A DNA stretch of 64,000 nucleotides, taken from positions 1,072,515 through 1,136,514 of the forward strand of contig CACRSC010000015.1 in assembly GCA_902651635.1 (NCBI GenBank), in the 5' to 3' direction. Below are positions 8,945 to 19,600 of this stretch, one piece after another; positions within the stretch are counted from its first letter, which is position 1; every line of letters starts with the position of its first letter. Under the pieces are notes generated by a model. That model saw nothing but the letters and a program-made list of their open reading frames with translations, was not told the DNA's origin and made no database searches. The stretch is from Mastigamoeba balamuthi (Eukaryota; Evosea; Mastigamoebida; Mastigamoebidae). The translations under genes were made by a program, and so were the position numbers.

Positions 8945-11900
8945 GACAGAGGGATGATGAAGCACCTTTGTGCTCTCAGCCCTATGAGGAATGATAATGA
9001 TGTGCCAACAGGGATTGCACACCAAAACTGTGGCGATGGCCTCATCTGCCTGAAGCACCACTACAGTGTCACTCATGTTGACAACACCTGCTCCTCTGGT
9101 GAGCCACTGCTCAAATCTGTTGTGGTCACAGCCCATGAACTCAATGAAGGCGTCATGATCTTCAGTCCAGGACATGAGCTTTTAATGCACAAGAGAGGGG
9201 ATGTGTCCTATCAGAGATTTGTGAGGATTTGAAAGTTGTGCCACAAAAACAAAAAAGCACAGCCCTTCCAGATGAACCAGCAAGAGGTGATGGCATGCCT
9301 GAGTAACAAGGAGAGGCAACAGCAATGGATGAAGGTGAAGAAGAAGGTGGCATAAGAGCTGGTAGCCCTGTTCGAGAGCAAGGGTGAGATAATCAACCTG
9401 GTCAAGGTTCTTCTTGAGAACGCTGCTGCACAGACCTCATTATTGAACATCTCTGTCTGTTTCCAAAGGCAACTAGTTTGCTGCACCAGGCAATAAGCAC
9501 ATCAAGGTGTGAGTTCATCCATAGTCAATCATTATTAGCACAGAAAGGAGTATTCATTCTCACGAGCAATCATGCTACATTTGTGACAGAGGAGAAGTTT
9601 GTCAGTGGGATGATGACAGACTCTCTGGGCCTTCAGGAGAGCATGTACTCATCAGACACAGCAACAGGACATGCTGCACAACAGGTGTACCACATGACCG
9701 AGATAACACTCCCACACTGGCTCTGGTGGGCCATACCTGTGCTCAAAGCATGGGGGTTTCTGTGTGAGTCTGACAAACTCCAAGAGGACAATGGAGACAT
9801 GACTCTGCACCTGGTGCTGTCTTGTGACAGCTACACAGTTCTCAGGCACAAGTTCATTCTGAGTTTGCTCAAAGTCCTTAACCTCGGTCCAAGGGCAATG
9901 TAGCCCCTGCTGGGAGCAGTGATTGGGATCAGTGAGGTGTTTACAGACAAAACAACTGCAGTGTACCAGCTCAGCCTGATGTGGGACAAGATGCAAACTC
10001 TCTTAAGTGAAGGCTCAAGCATCTGCATTGACAGCACTGTGTACCACTTATACTATGGCTTAGTGGTGATCTCGCCAGTCAGCAGTCAATGGCCAGGTTG
10101 GATTTGAAGCCAACATACGGATTCTGCTACCTCTGTGAGATCAACAACACAAAGTCACATGATGCACAGTTTCAGCATCAAAGGCTGGAGGACTTTGACA
10201 ATGGACAGACAGAGTTCAATACTACATTCCTGCCAGTAGCACAGTTCATTCCTCTCTAGCACTGAATTCTGTGTCTACTACATCTATGAATGTCATTAGC
10301 ACAACAGCTCGTCAAGCAGATACCCTTTACAGCTGCAGAGATCAGCCAGCAGCTCAGGATGAACCTGAAAGCTCTTCTTGAGAGTATTGATCTTACTGTT
10401 CACTTATGCAACATCAAATCAAGCACAAGTTCTCTGCTGTTAAAGATGGTCAGCTGTTATCAACAGGAAGGATTCTGAGTGACTGATGATGGCATGGCCC
10501 GCAGTTATCACACTACTTGAGAATGCCTATCCAGGGATCATCTTGCAGACCTTCACAGTTGTCAGTCAAAATGAACAAGATGATGTGTGTATTATCAGCA
10601 TTCTGGGTGCAGAAGAACAAGTAAGTGAAGTATGACAATGTGATTGTCCATCTTCCTGAGCTTGCTGAGAACTGAAACAGGTCATTTAATAAGGATAAGG
10701 ATGATGACAGGGTCCACTACATCCATCTTTTGTGCTGTGAGATCCCGTACCTGTACAAGACGTCAGTCTGAGCAATGTCATTTGGGTTTGGTACATTTTC
10801 ATCTGTGACATGCGAGAGTGTGAACTGCCTTGGAAGCATGTGCATCTCCTTTGCAGGTCAGAATATACCTGATGGCAAGCTATTTTAAGATCACAGGCCA
10901 TGTTGACAAGGGGCAGAGGAGACAAGAAGACATACATGAGTATTGCACAATGTGTGATCAAGGCTCTTGCTCTGCATAGCCAGGCAGAGATCGAGGCCAG
11001 CCTCCTTGGGTGTCATTGTAAAAACGAGTTGACTAAGGCACAGGTGGAGAAGATGCACAGTCTGGCATGGCCGCCAAGTCACAAGCTATAGCAGATATTA
11101 GTCAGGAGGCGAGGAGGCCTAAATAAGGTAAAGGGGCAGAAGGCACAGCAATGCACTCCAGAGGATGAGAGTCGCCTTCACAACTTGTTCACCATGGTGA
11201 CTCCACCGGCGGATAACTAAAAGAGACACAGTGGGAAAATCTTTATGATCTCTGAATGGAAATCTGCAACAGCGCTTGGTTGCATGAAAAATCTGCAACA
11301 GCTGTTGTTGAGGAGTGAACGCTGGGTTCCTGCAGAAGCGTGTGGCCACCATCGGGCCCGAACTCGAGCTTCATGCCCTTCAACAACATTTGGGGATTGT
11401 GGACCAAAGATAGGGTGAAGTCCCCTAAAGGCGGTAAGGGCCTTATTCACAGAAAATATCTTTGAACTGTATAGAAGGTACAGACAAGGCTAGATTCTTC
11501 AATTTCCTGGTGGTGACAACGACATACACACACAGTGCCCGCTCCACACACGGGCTCTACCCTGGGTTTGCTGGAAAGAAGTGCTCATGCTGCACACAAA
11601 ACCTCAAAATTTGGCAAAGTTAGGCCAAGTTTCTGGAAAATTGAACATAAAGAACAGCCCGGAAGATAATTACTAGATAGAGCCATCACGGACGCGTGCT
11701 GCAGCGCGCGTCACCTAGAAACAGAGCATTCCCGGGGTTCTATGCACACATCACGGGGAGCCCAAAATAGGTCCCGAAGATTCTTGCAGTACAGCATCTC
11801 TCCCAGGGACTCCTTTCACTGTGCAGTCAGACCAGGGCCAGTGGTGCAAGCACTCATATTCGGTCCGCATGCTTCTGCCCCAGCTTCTGCCTCAAATAAG

Positions 11901-12024
11901 TGTAGCTCAGTACGTTTGTTTACCTGTCTCTGCTCTGGGGGCAGGGTGTGCCCCAAATGCCCTTTTTTGTTGTGTGTTCAGGTGGTGGGCAGTTGTGTGT
12001 GTGCACATTGCACCTTCCCCCTTC
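8945..12024. other. 3-kb stretch without a recognisable gene
   Basis: The DNA is clearly less GC-rich than the surrounding genes. The longest open frames (9478-9903 +, 8810-9175 -, 10290-10478 +, 10686-10961 -) do not resemble any family I know, are not linked by convincing splice sites and are broken by stops. It may be an eroded mobile element or viral DNA. Sequence from 11700 to 12024 leads into the assembly gap. Confidence 0.5.
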
Positions 12025-12613
12025 NNNNNNNNNNNNNNNNNNNNNNNNNNNNNNNNNNNNNNNNNNNNNNNNNNNNNNNNNNNNNNNNNNNNNNNNNNNN
12101 NNNNNNNNNNNNNNNNNNNNNNNNNNNNNNNNNNNNNNNNNNNNNNNNNNNNNNNNNNNNNNNNNNNNNNNNNNNNNNNNNNNNNNNNNNNNNNNNNNNN
12201 NNNNNNNNNNNNNNNNNNNNNNNNNNNNNNNNNNNNNNNNNNNNNNNNNNNNNNNNNNNNNNNNNNNNNNNNNNNNNNNNNNNNNNNNNNNNNNNNNNNN
12301 NNNNNNNNNNNNNNNNNNNNNNNNNNNNNNNNNNNNNNNNNNNNNNNNNNNNNNNNNNNNNNNNNNNNNNNNNNNNNNNNNNNNNNNNNNNNNNNNNNNN
12401 NNNNNNNNNNNNNNNNNNNNNNNNNNNNNNNNNNNNNNNNNNNNNNNNNNNNNNNNNNNNNNNNNNNNNNNNNNNNNNNNNNNNNNNNNNNNNNNNNNNN
12501 NNNNNNNNNNNNNNNNNNNNNNNNNNNNNNNNNNNNNNNNNNNNNNNNNNNNNNNNNNNNNNNNNNNNNNNNNNNNNNNNNNNNNNNNNNNNNNNNNNNN
12601 NNNNNNNNNNNNN
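12025..12613. other. Assembly gap (N run)
   Basis: 589 undetermined bases. The gap cuts the Helitron fragment on its right, so the C-terminal side of that element may lie in the missing sequence. Confidence 0.99.
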
Positions 12614-13018
12614 ATTGAACTTGAATAGTCGCCACGCACTCTCACTTGACCCCACCCAGCGGCAATCCTGCCAGTTGCGCGGCTCGTGGACAACCTCAGT
12701 TGCCCGGCCCACAGCATCATGAATAGTGCGCCTCTTGAATGCCACGTTCGCACGATCAGGGCCCTTGAACACGTACTTGTGCACGTACTTGATGCAGCGC
12801 GCTGACGTGCAGATCTTGACATTTATGTGGCAGTCGAATGTGCACAGCAAGAACGGGTTGTACGGCACCACCCATTCACTTCCCAGCTCTAGCCGGCGAC
12901 CGCCGCTCATGGCCCTTGATGCGATGCGCCTGCGCCCATCGGGGTACGCACTTGTCCTCCGCCATGTGACGTAGCCGCTCTGCTCCACCGATGTCCGGTC
13001 CCGCCCAAGAAGGTGCAC
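12614..13018 (-). mobile_element. Helitron Rep/helicase-like fragment
   Basis: The minus-strand frame from 13018 to the gap encodes about 135 aa typical of the helitron helicase-like domain: a GYVTWRR stretch, WVVPYNPFLL, then HINVKICTS, IKYVHKYVFKGPDRA and near the gap RWVGSSESAWRLF. These match, in order, the conserved core upstream of the Rep catalytic and helicase parts of Helitron transposases (family knowledge). The frame runs into the N gap without a stop, and the region upstream of 13018 does not continue the domain, so this is at best an internal fragment. Neither catalytic tyrosines nor helicase motifs are visible. Confidence 0.8.
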
Positions 13019-13131
13019 AAAAGCGCAACGGCTATCTACTCTGCAACCGCCGTGACGCCACCATCCACACCCGAAACGTGGATGTGGGACGAGCCTGACC
13101 GGTCGCTGGGTTCGCGTGTGTGCGCTGCTAG

Positions 13132-15713
13132 GCGTTCGGGAACCTGTCGCAGGACTGGGTGGCGCAGCGGACCAGGCAGCTGCAGCACTACCTGACGACG
13201 CTGCTCCAGGTTCCCGACGTCAGCGCTGACCCCCTCGTCGTCGAGTTCCTCTGCCCGTCGACGCAGCGGAGCTGGCGCCGCAGCGTCCCCGCTGGCACCG
13301 GCGAGTTCGGGCGCGGCCACCCCCGCAGGTCGCTCGCGGCCCTCAGCGTCGTTGTGGGCTCAGTCAAGGTCTCCTCGCAGTCGCCAGAGGCCGAGAGTGT
13401 GACGGACCTGCCCGAGACGCTCCTCGTCCGGATCTTCAGCTTCCTAGGGTACCGCGACCTGCTGAGCGCCGGCGCGGTGTGCAAGGCGTTCAACAGGGCG
13501 GCGGTGAGCAACCCCCTGTGGCTGCGCATCTGCAGGGAGCTCGTGCCGCCATGGCCACAGATCTTCCCAACGCAGCGAGCGCTGGACGCGGGCGCGCACA
13601 GCGCGTTTGTCCGCATGATGGCGGCGTGTAGGGAGCAGAGGAGGTGCTTCCAGGTGACGGGCAGGCTGCTGCACTGCCCGTGTCCCAGTAGGAAGATGCT
13701 CTGCGTTGCCATGGGCCCCGCTGCGAACCTCTTCAAAGCCCCGCTCAGAGCCATCCAGACGTGCTACGACGTGCCACTCGCGCTCCTCTTTTCGCTGTCT
13801 CTCCTCACTGTTCGCTTCCGCCCTGCAGTACTCGATCGGGGGAGCACCTGCGCCGACCAAGGCGACGCACCCGGGGTACGCAATGCACTCGGTGCACGTC
13901 GAGCAGGGCGAGGGAAGTTGCTGCCTCAACGTGCACGTTCACGGTCGTGGAGCCTGCGCGGACAGGGCGCTGCACTACTTCCTGCTTCGCGCGAACTTCG
14001 TCGTCATCGTCTTCAGCTCCTGCGAGGACACGTCGCTGAACGCGCTGCACACGGTGAGCTCTTGGTACCTGCCAAGCTCCCGCACACTCACCTTCGCGCA
14101 AGTGGGTGCGGATGGCGAGGTATCACTGCGGGAGCATCCCCATCTTTCTTGCGGGAGTCAGCACGCCTGTCACCGGATTCGGCACGCATCGTGCCGACAG
14201 CCCTGCGGGGCTTCCTCAGCAAGCCGTTGAGACCGCTGCCCAACTCGGCGTGCGGTCGCTGACCGACATCTCGACCTGCACAGAGTCGGATATCAGGCGG
14301 CTTCTGCATGAGACATGCACGGCTGTGTTTCCCTCTCTCGCAGTCCCGCAGGCAGCACTCGCCGAGGCCGAGATTGATGTCGCCAACAAGAAGCTCGAAC
14401 AGCTCCCCCCGAGTCCGCGTCGGTCGCACGCCCCATCGCTGGGCACGCTTGTCACGAAGGAGATGACCCGGGCAGCACGCGAGTCGTTCCTCCAGCAGCT
14501 CAAGTCCTTCGCCATCGACAGCGCTCTTGACCAGATAGCGAAGCTCAAGGACCAGGAGGCGCTGGCGGACTCGGTCAAGTGCTTCGTCAGCCAGATGACG
14601 CACTACATCGAGCAGACGCTGTTGTGGCAAAACGCCACCGAGAGCGAGAAGGAGCTCTTGGCTATTCACGTCGAAGACTACGTGTTCTCTCGGCTCTACA
14701 AGTGGTACATTTTTCTTTTCTTCTCTGGCAACTGACAACAGATCGCAGCCTGGTGCAATCCGTCAAAGACGAGTCGAAAGATGCCGAGGTGGGGAAGAGA
14801 ATCGAGAAGCTGGCGTTTCTGCTGCCCTCTCACCTCGAAATCCCCGAGTCGCACTGGGACTACAAAACGTGGCATTTCGCTACAGAGAAGCTCCTGGAGA
14901 TCTCAGAGGCCGTGACACCGCGGCGCAAACTCGACGGCCTGCTGTCAGCGTCCAAGGCCGTGCTGAGCCTTCTGTGCAGATGCTCAGCCAAGGACAAGGG
15001 AGCCGACAGTTTCCTCCCCCACATCATCTACATCACCATCCGAGCCAACCCTCCGAACCTTATAACGAGTCTCCAGTACGTCTTCGCTACCCCATTTCCC
15101 TGTTCTCATCCCGAGGTGCAGATTCATCAAGACGTTCATGGAGGAGGACTCGTTCCCAGAGGGTCGCTACTACATGACCACGTTCGAGGCCGCACTGGAG
15201 TTCATCGACGGCATCGACCACTCGCGGCTACACATCAAGCAGGAGGACTTCGAGAGGCTGACGAGCGCGGCGCCGAGGATCAGGCCCAGCCTGCCGATGC
15301 AGCGGAGGACTGCGGAAAAGGCATACAAGGTGTGCGGGGTGGACCCGTCTCAGAACAAGGTCAAGAGGATGCTCGGTGTGGAGGAGCTGCCACAAGGAGT
15401 ACCGACAAGCCCACGGAGGATCCAGAGCCACGTGCAGCTCGACAACGACATCGAGTTCCACGAGACAGAGCCATCGATCACGGAGCAGAAGTCGCCACGT
15501 CTGCTGAGGCAGCACTACAGGCTTAGTCGCTCAACCCCGAACCTTCTGGATATCACCGAAAGTAGCTCGTCCCCGTCGCCGAGGGAGGAGCCGCTATCAC
15601 CACTGGGGCCCACGCCGTTTGTGCTTGGACCTGCAACCGCTACATGGCACAACGGTCGGACCCCATCGCCAGTGTCTGATGCTCCCAGGAGAATCAGCCT
15701 GCACAAAAGATAA
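13132..15713 (+). CDS. PX (half) / F-box-like / degenerate Ras-like / VPS9-domain protein
   Basis: Five exons: 13132-13770, 13829-14053, 14103-14704, 14749-15075, 15116-15713 (796 aa, phases consistent). Domains in order: the C-terminal half of a PX domain (AFGNLSQDWVAQR then LTTLLQVPDV), an F-box-like helix set (VTDLPETLLVRIFSFLGY), a Ras-fold region with a ruined P-loop (VAMGPAANLFKAP) but recognisable FVVIVFSS and IPIFLAGVSTP strands, then a VPS9 domain (IPESHWDYKTWHFATEKLLE, LPHIIYITIRANP, GRYYMTTFEAALEFI). VPS9 domains are GEFs for Rab5-type GTPases on early endosomes; PX binds phosphoinositides. The tail is Ser/Pro-rich. The 5' end was not found: the PX N-terminal half should lie upstream of 13132, where a Helitron piece and a gap sit, so the gene may be truncated. 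Confidence 0.7.
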
Positions 15714-16207
15714 CTCAGACAGTCTGGAGCAAAATACTGATGAATGGTACTGAAGATACAATAGTATGGTAGATTGCCTTCGTCAGAGTATCCGAGCGCA
15801 TTTATGCTGTTGTCCTCAGAGTTGGGGAAGTAAGTATCCCGATGATGAAGAATCACAGGGCACACCTCCGGTCTCAGACACTGTGGCCTCCGGGGTCCCT
15901 CCCTCCGTGGTATACGGCGTCTGCCTGAACAGAGTGAGGAACGACAAACTGGCCACAGACGACCATAAATTGGAGAATCGGCTCTCCCTATCGGTCGTCT
16001 CTATCTTCAGACACGTTCTATCACCAGTCGACGCAACGCCTGGAAATTCCATAACAAGAAAAATTGGCAATTCGCAAGTCTCCGGTTGTGGGGTGGATAT
16101 TTCCGAGAAATCTGTGATTCATCACCCTCACCACAAAGCACCGCACAAAGTAAAGTTCTTTGGCAGGGCACACACAGCCCAGGCGGTGCCCGCACACCCT
16201 CTTCGCA
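15714..16207. other. Intergenic, nothing recognised
   Basis: About 490 bp between the VPS9 gene and the calponin-homology gene. Short open frames here lack known motifs. It probably holds the 3' end of the former and the promoter of the latter. Confidence 0.6.
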
Positions 16208-19200
16208 ATGGAAAAGGTACCACCGCTCCCATTGCCCACAAATGCCCCTCGGCCGGCTCCGTTAGCGGCGCGGCCGGTTGGCGCACCACTGCACTTCCAG
16301 GTCGCCCAGCCAACTAAACCCGTCCCAACAAAAACTGTGTGCGTTTGCTTCGGGGCCGACGCGTTGCACGTGCAGTTTGCGCTGCGGGTGTTCGACGCGC
16401 ACGGGTCGTACAAGACCTTCGCCCTGGACCCCACGGTCGACGCGCGCGAGCTCGAGGACATGTGCCAGCGCAAGTTCGTCGTCGGTGACGCCACCCCGCA
16501 CTTCCTCAGCGAGTACAAGGTGCGTGTGGTGGGCGGTTCTCGTGCGGGTTTGCGCCGCGTTCCGACGTTTCGCGCCCGCTCCCCCAAAGGAGGAGGGCCC
16601 CGGCGGCGTGGCGTTTGTGCGGGTGCCCGAGTGGGCGCGCATCGCGGACGTGGTCGCCGCGTGGCCGCAGGGCGCGGCGGGGGTGACGCACAGGCTCGTG
16701 TACAGCGACGGCGGGCACGCGCTCACCAACGACGTCTACAAGAAGCCCACGCGCACGCAGGCGCGCGACGGCGAGTACAAGGAGCCCCACGACAGCCCGC
16801 GGGCCTCGAAGCAGCGCGTGCGTAGCCTCTTTCTCTGGTTACATATTTACGCGATCAATTGTCCGATTGCAGCCAATTAAAAAGGTGCACACCGCCCGCC
16901 AGGCGATTGCGCAATAATTGAATTCCCGCAGCTTCCGGTTCCCGCGGCTAACAGGGCCTGTGCGGCCGCAGGAGGGGTCGTTGTCGCTCAAGGACAAGAC
17001 GGACAACGTGCAGGCGAGGGAGCGGGAGGTGGTGGAGTTTATGAACGAGCACCTGAGCCAGCGCGGGCTGGCCGTGCAGGACCTCTACGCGGACCTGCGC
17101 AGCGGGGTGCTGCTGGTCGAGTTCCTCGAGTGCTTCAGCGGGCTCAAGGTCCAGCAGTGGACGCGCACGCCCGAGGACAAGGCCGAGGAGATCGCCAACC
17201 TCAACAGCGCCATCAAGTTCATCCGCGTGCTGGGCTGCGGCTTCACGGGCGTCATCGGGGAGGACCTCTACTACGGCGACCCCGCCGTCATGCTCAGGAT
17301 GCTCGCCATCGTCGTCCAGCACCTCAGGAAGATGTCCCCCGAGTCCGTCGCCCAGCGCGGCCAGCTCATCCGGCAGTGCGCTCAGAGCCCCCGGCCCCTC
17401 GCGAGTGGTCTCACCCCTCGCCTCGCAGGAAGAGCATCAGGAACATGCTCGCCGAGGCTGACTCGGAGTCGCAGTCGCAGTCGCAGTCGCGCCCTCCGGA
17501 CCGCCCGAGGCCTCCGGTGCCCCCGCGCAGGCGCCCGGATGCCAACAACGAGCAGGCGGGCGAGGCAGAGGCCGCCGAGGACGTGTCCCACGCGCCGCCG
17601 AGGGCGCCGCCGCCGGTGCCCGGGTCCAAGCCCGCGGTGCCTCCTCCCCGCCCGCCGCGCGGCCCGGCATCGAACGCCTCCCCAAGCTGCGCCGGGGCTG
17701 CGGAGAACGTCCAGTCGCCCCCGCCTCTGCCACCGCGCGGCCAGAGCTGCTCGCCTGTGCGCAGCCCCGAGGTCGAGGCGCCGGCAGTGCCTGCGCCGCT
17801 GCCACGCCCCACTGGTGGCGCCCCCAGGCCAGTGCCGAGGCCGCCGCCGAGGAACGCCGTGGCGTCGCCCGTTGAGGAGAAGACGCAGCCAGCTGCCGTG
17901 CCGGCGCTGCCGCCGAGAGGCAGCCCGCAGCCCGGCGGCGCCCCGGCACCTGCGCCACGCCCACTGCCGCGCCCAGCAGGCATGAAGTCGCCCGGGCCGA
18001 ATGTGCCGCCGCGGCAGCTGCCCCGGTCTCCTGCTGCGGCTGCGGAGGAGCTTGTCATGGCATCGCCCCCAACTGCGCCTCTGCCCCCGCCGAGGGGCGA
18101 TGCCGCCGCAGAGCCGCAGGCAGAGGAGCTCTGCTCGCCTCCTGTCACTGTGCCAAAGCCACCGCCGCGTCTGCCGCCACGCCTGCTCGAGCACCACGAT
18201 ATGAACGACCTCCCGGAGGAGAAGTCCGTCGATGCAAGCGCAGCCGAGTACGGCGAGGACACTGCTGTTGTCCCTCCACCGGAAGTCGCAGAAGGCGAGG
18301 AGCCCGCTGCAGCGGAGAGTGAAGCCGCATGCGTGCCCCCGCCTGCTGTGGCGCAGGAAGAGGAGGACGAGGGCGTGCCGCCTCCCTCCCTCCCTGTCGT
18401 GGCGGAGGCAGAGCAAGACCAGGAGTGCGATGTACCTCCACCTCCTGCTGCCGTGCAGGAGCAGACCGCGGATGTGCCTCCCCCACCCGCGCCTGAGCCT
18501 GAGATGGTTCCGGTGCCCCCGCCAGCTGTGGATGAACCCTGTGCGCCGCAGCCAGAGAGCATCGACGTGCCTGCCCCATCAGACGCGGCCGCCGAGGCAG
18601 CGCCAGAGCCAGTCGTGTGCCCGGACGACGTGGACGTGGGCCCACCGCCCTGCGCCGACGTCCCGCCTCCTCCTGTCGAGGAGGTCGAGGAGGCCGTCGA
18701 TGTCCCTCCGCCCCCCGCCAGCGACGCCTTTGATGTCGGTCCTCCTCCTCCTGTGGACGAGAGCGTTGACGTCGGACCCCCTCCCGCGGAGGACAGCGGC
18801 GCGGATGTCGGGCCTCCTCCGGCAGTCGAAGCCGACGCCCTTGATGTCGGCCCTCCGCCGCCAGTCGACGACTATTCCGTCGACGTCGGGCCACCGCCGA
18901 TGCCGCCGCCGGCAGCGAAGCCCAAGGCTGCCGAGCCCCCACGGACGCCGCCACCCCCGAGGCAGCCCGCAGCAGCCAACCTGGACGACCTCTTCCTGAA
19001 GGAGTTCGGCACGGCAGTGCCGGAGGTGAAGAGCAGGCGGAAGACGCCCAAGAGGACGTCGGGGCTGCCCGACCGCAGAAGCGAGATCCTGCTGGACCTC
19101 GACAAGCTGATAGAATCCGACACGGACGGCCAGGAGTTCGAGGAGACGAGCTACAACGTCGACCTGGTGAGCGGACAGCAGCTCAGCAGCCCCACGGGCG

Positions 19201-19259
19201 TCAGGAAGGGCGAGCACTCGGACCTCGACGACCTCCTCGCCGACCTCATCAACGCGTAG
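16208..19259 (+). CDS. Calponin-homology protein with RA-like N-terminus and proline-rich LD-motif tail
   Basis: Exons 16208-16519, 16590-16817, 16972-17375 and 17429-19259 (924 aa; phases 0, 0, 2). Residues about 35-180 form an RA/ubiquitin-like region split by intron 1 (ALRVFDAHGSYKTF). Residues about 185-300 are a calponin-homology domain (LSQRGLAVQDLYADLRSG, then LVEFLECFSG and IKFIRVLGCGF), an actin- or scaffold-binding fold. The rest is proline-rich, with PxxP and poly-Pro ligands and at least five DVGPPPP-type repeats near residues 770-850. The C-terminus carries LDDLF, LDKLI and a terminal LDDLLADL, matching the paxillin LD motif (LDxLLxxL) that binds focal-adhesion kinases, vinculin and parvins. 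An adhesion or cortical actin scaffold is inferred. The downstream RhoGEF has a similar RA-like segment. Confidence 0.75.
16818..16971 (+). other. Intron 2 of the calponin-homology gene, with AATTGAA motif
   Basis: Donor GTGCGT, acceptor GGCCGCAG, 154 bp. It carries an AT-rich island with CAATAATTGAATTCCC at 16912-16926. The same core recurs in several other longer introns of the window. Confidence 0.65.
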
Positions 19260-19600
19260 ATAGACCACTGCCACAAATGGCGCCTCCACGCACACACAAC
19301 CGCTCTCGCGTTTACTTGCGAGGAGCTACACACGTCCCGAGTTAAAACGACAATCCGTCTTGTGGACTTCAAATACAGAGGTTATCCACTGGCTCTGCAG
19401 GCGGCGCACCCTGGGAGGACGGCCCTTGGCTCCGCAACGACCAAATAATTAACGGGCCCGCACTGGCCAAAGGCAGACGCACTGGACAGCAGGATACACG
19501 ACTGGCGGATTTCCTGTGGACAGAATGAGGAGCGCGCTTACCATTCTGTTTTTGGCTCTCTTGAGATTCAATTCGGTTAACAACGACGGGGACCAATCAA

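Noticed and set aside
9478-9903. 141-aa plus-strand ORF
   Set aside because: No motif, no splice-linked neighbours, and similar random frames exist on the other strand; not called as a gene.
17382-18954. Several long open frames on the minus strand and in other plus frames over the proline-rich tail
   Set aside because: They arise from GC-rich, CCN-biased codons of the CH protein; composition is Arg/Gly/Ala-rich with no motif, and the plus-strand frame is fixed by splicing and conserved domains.
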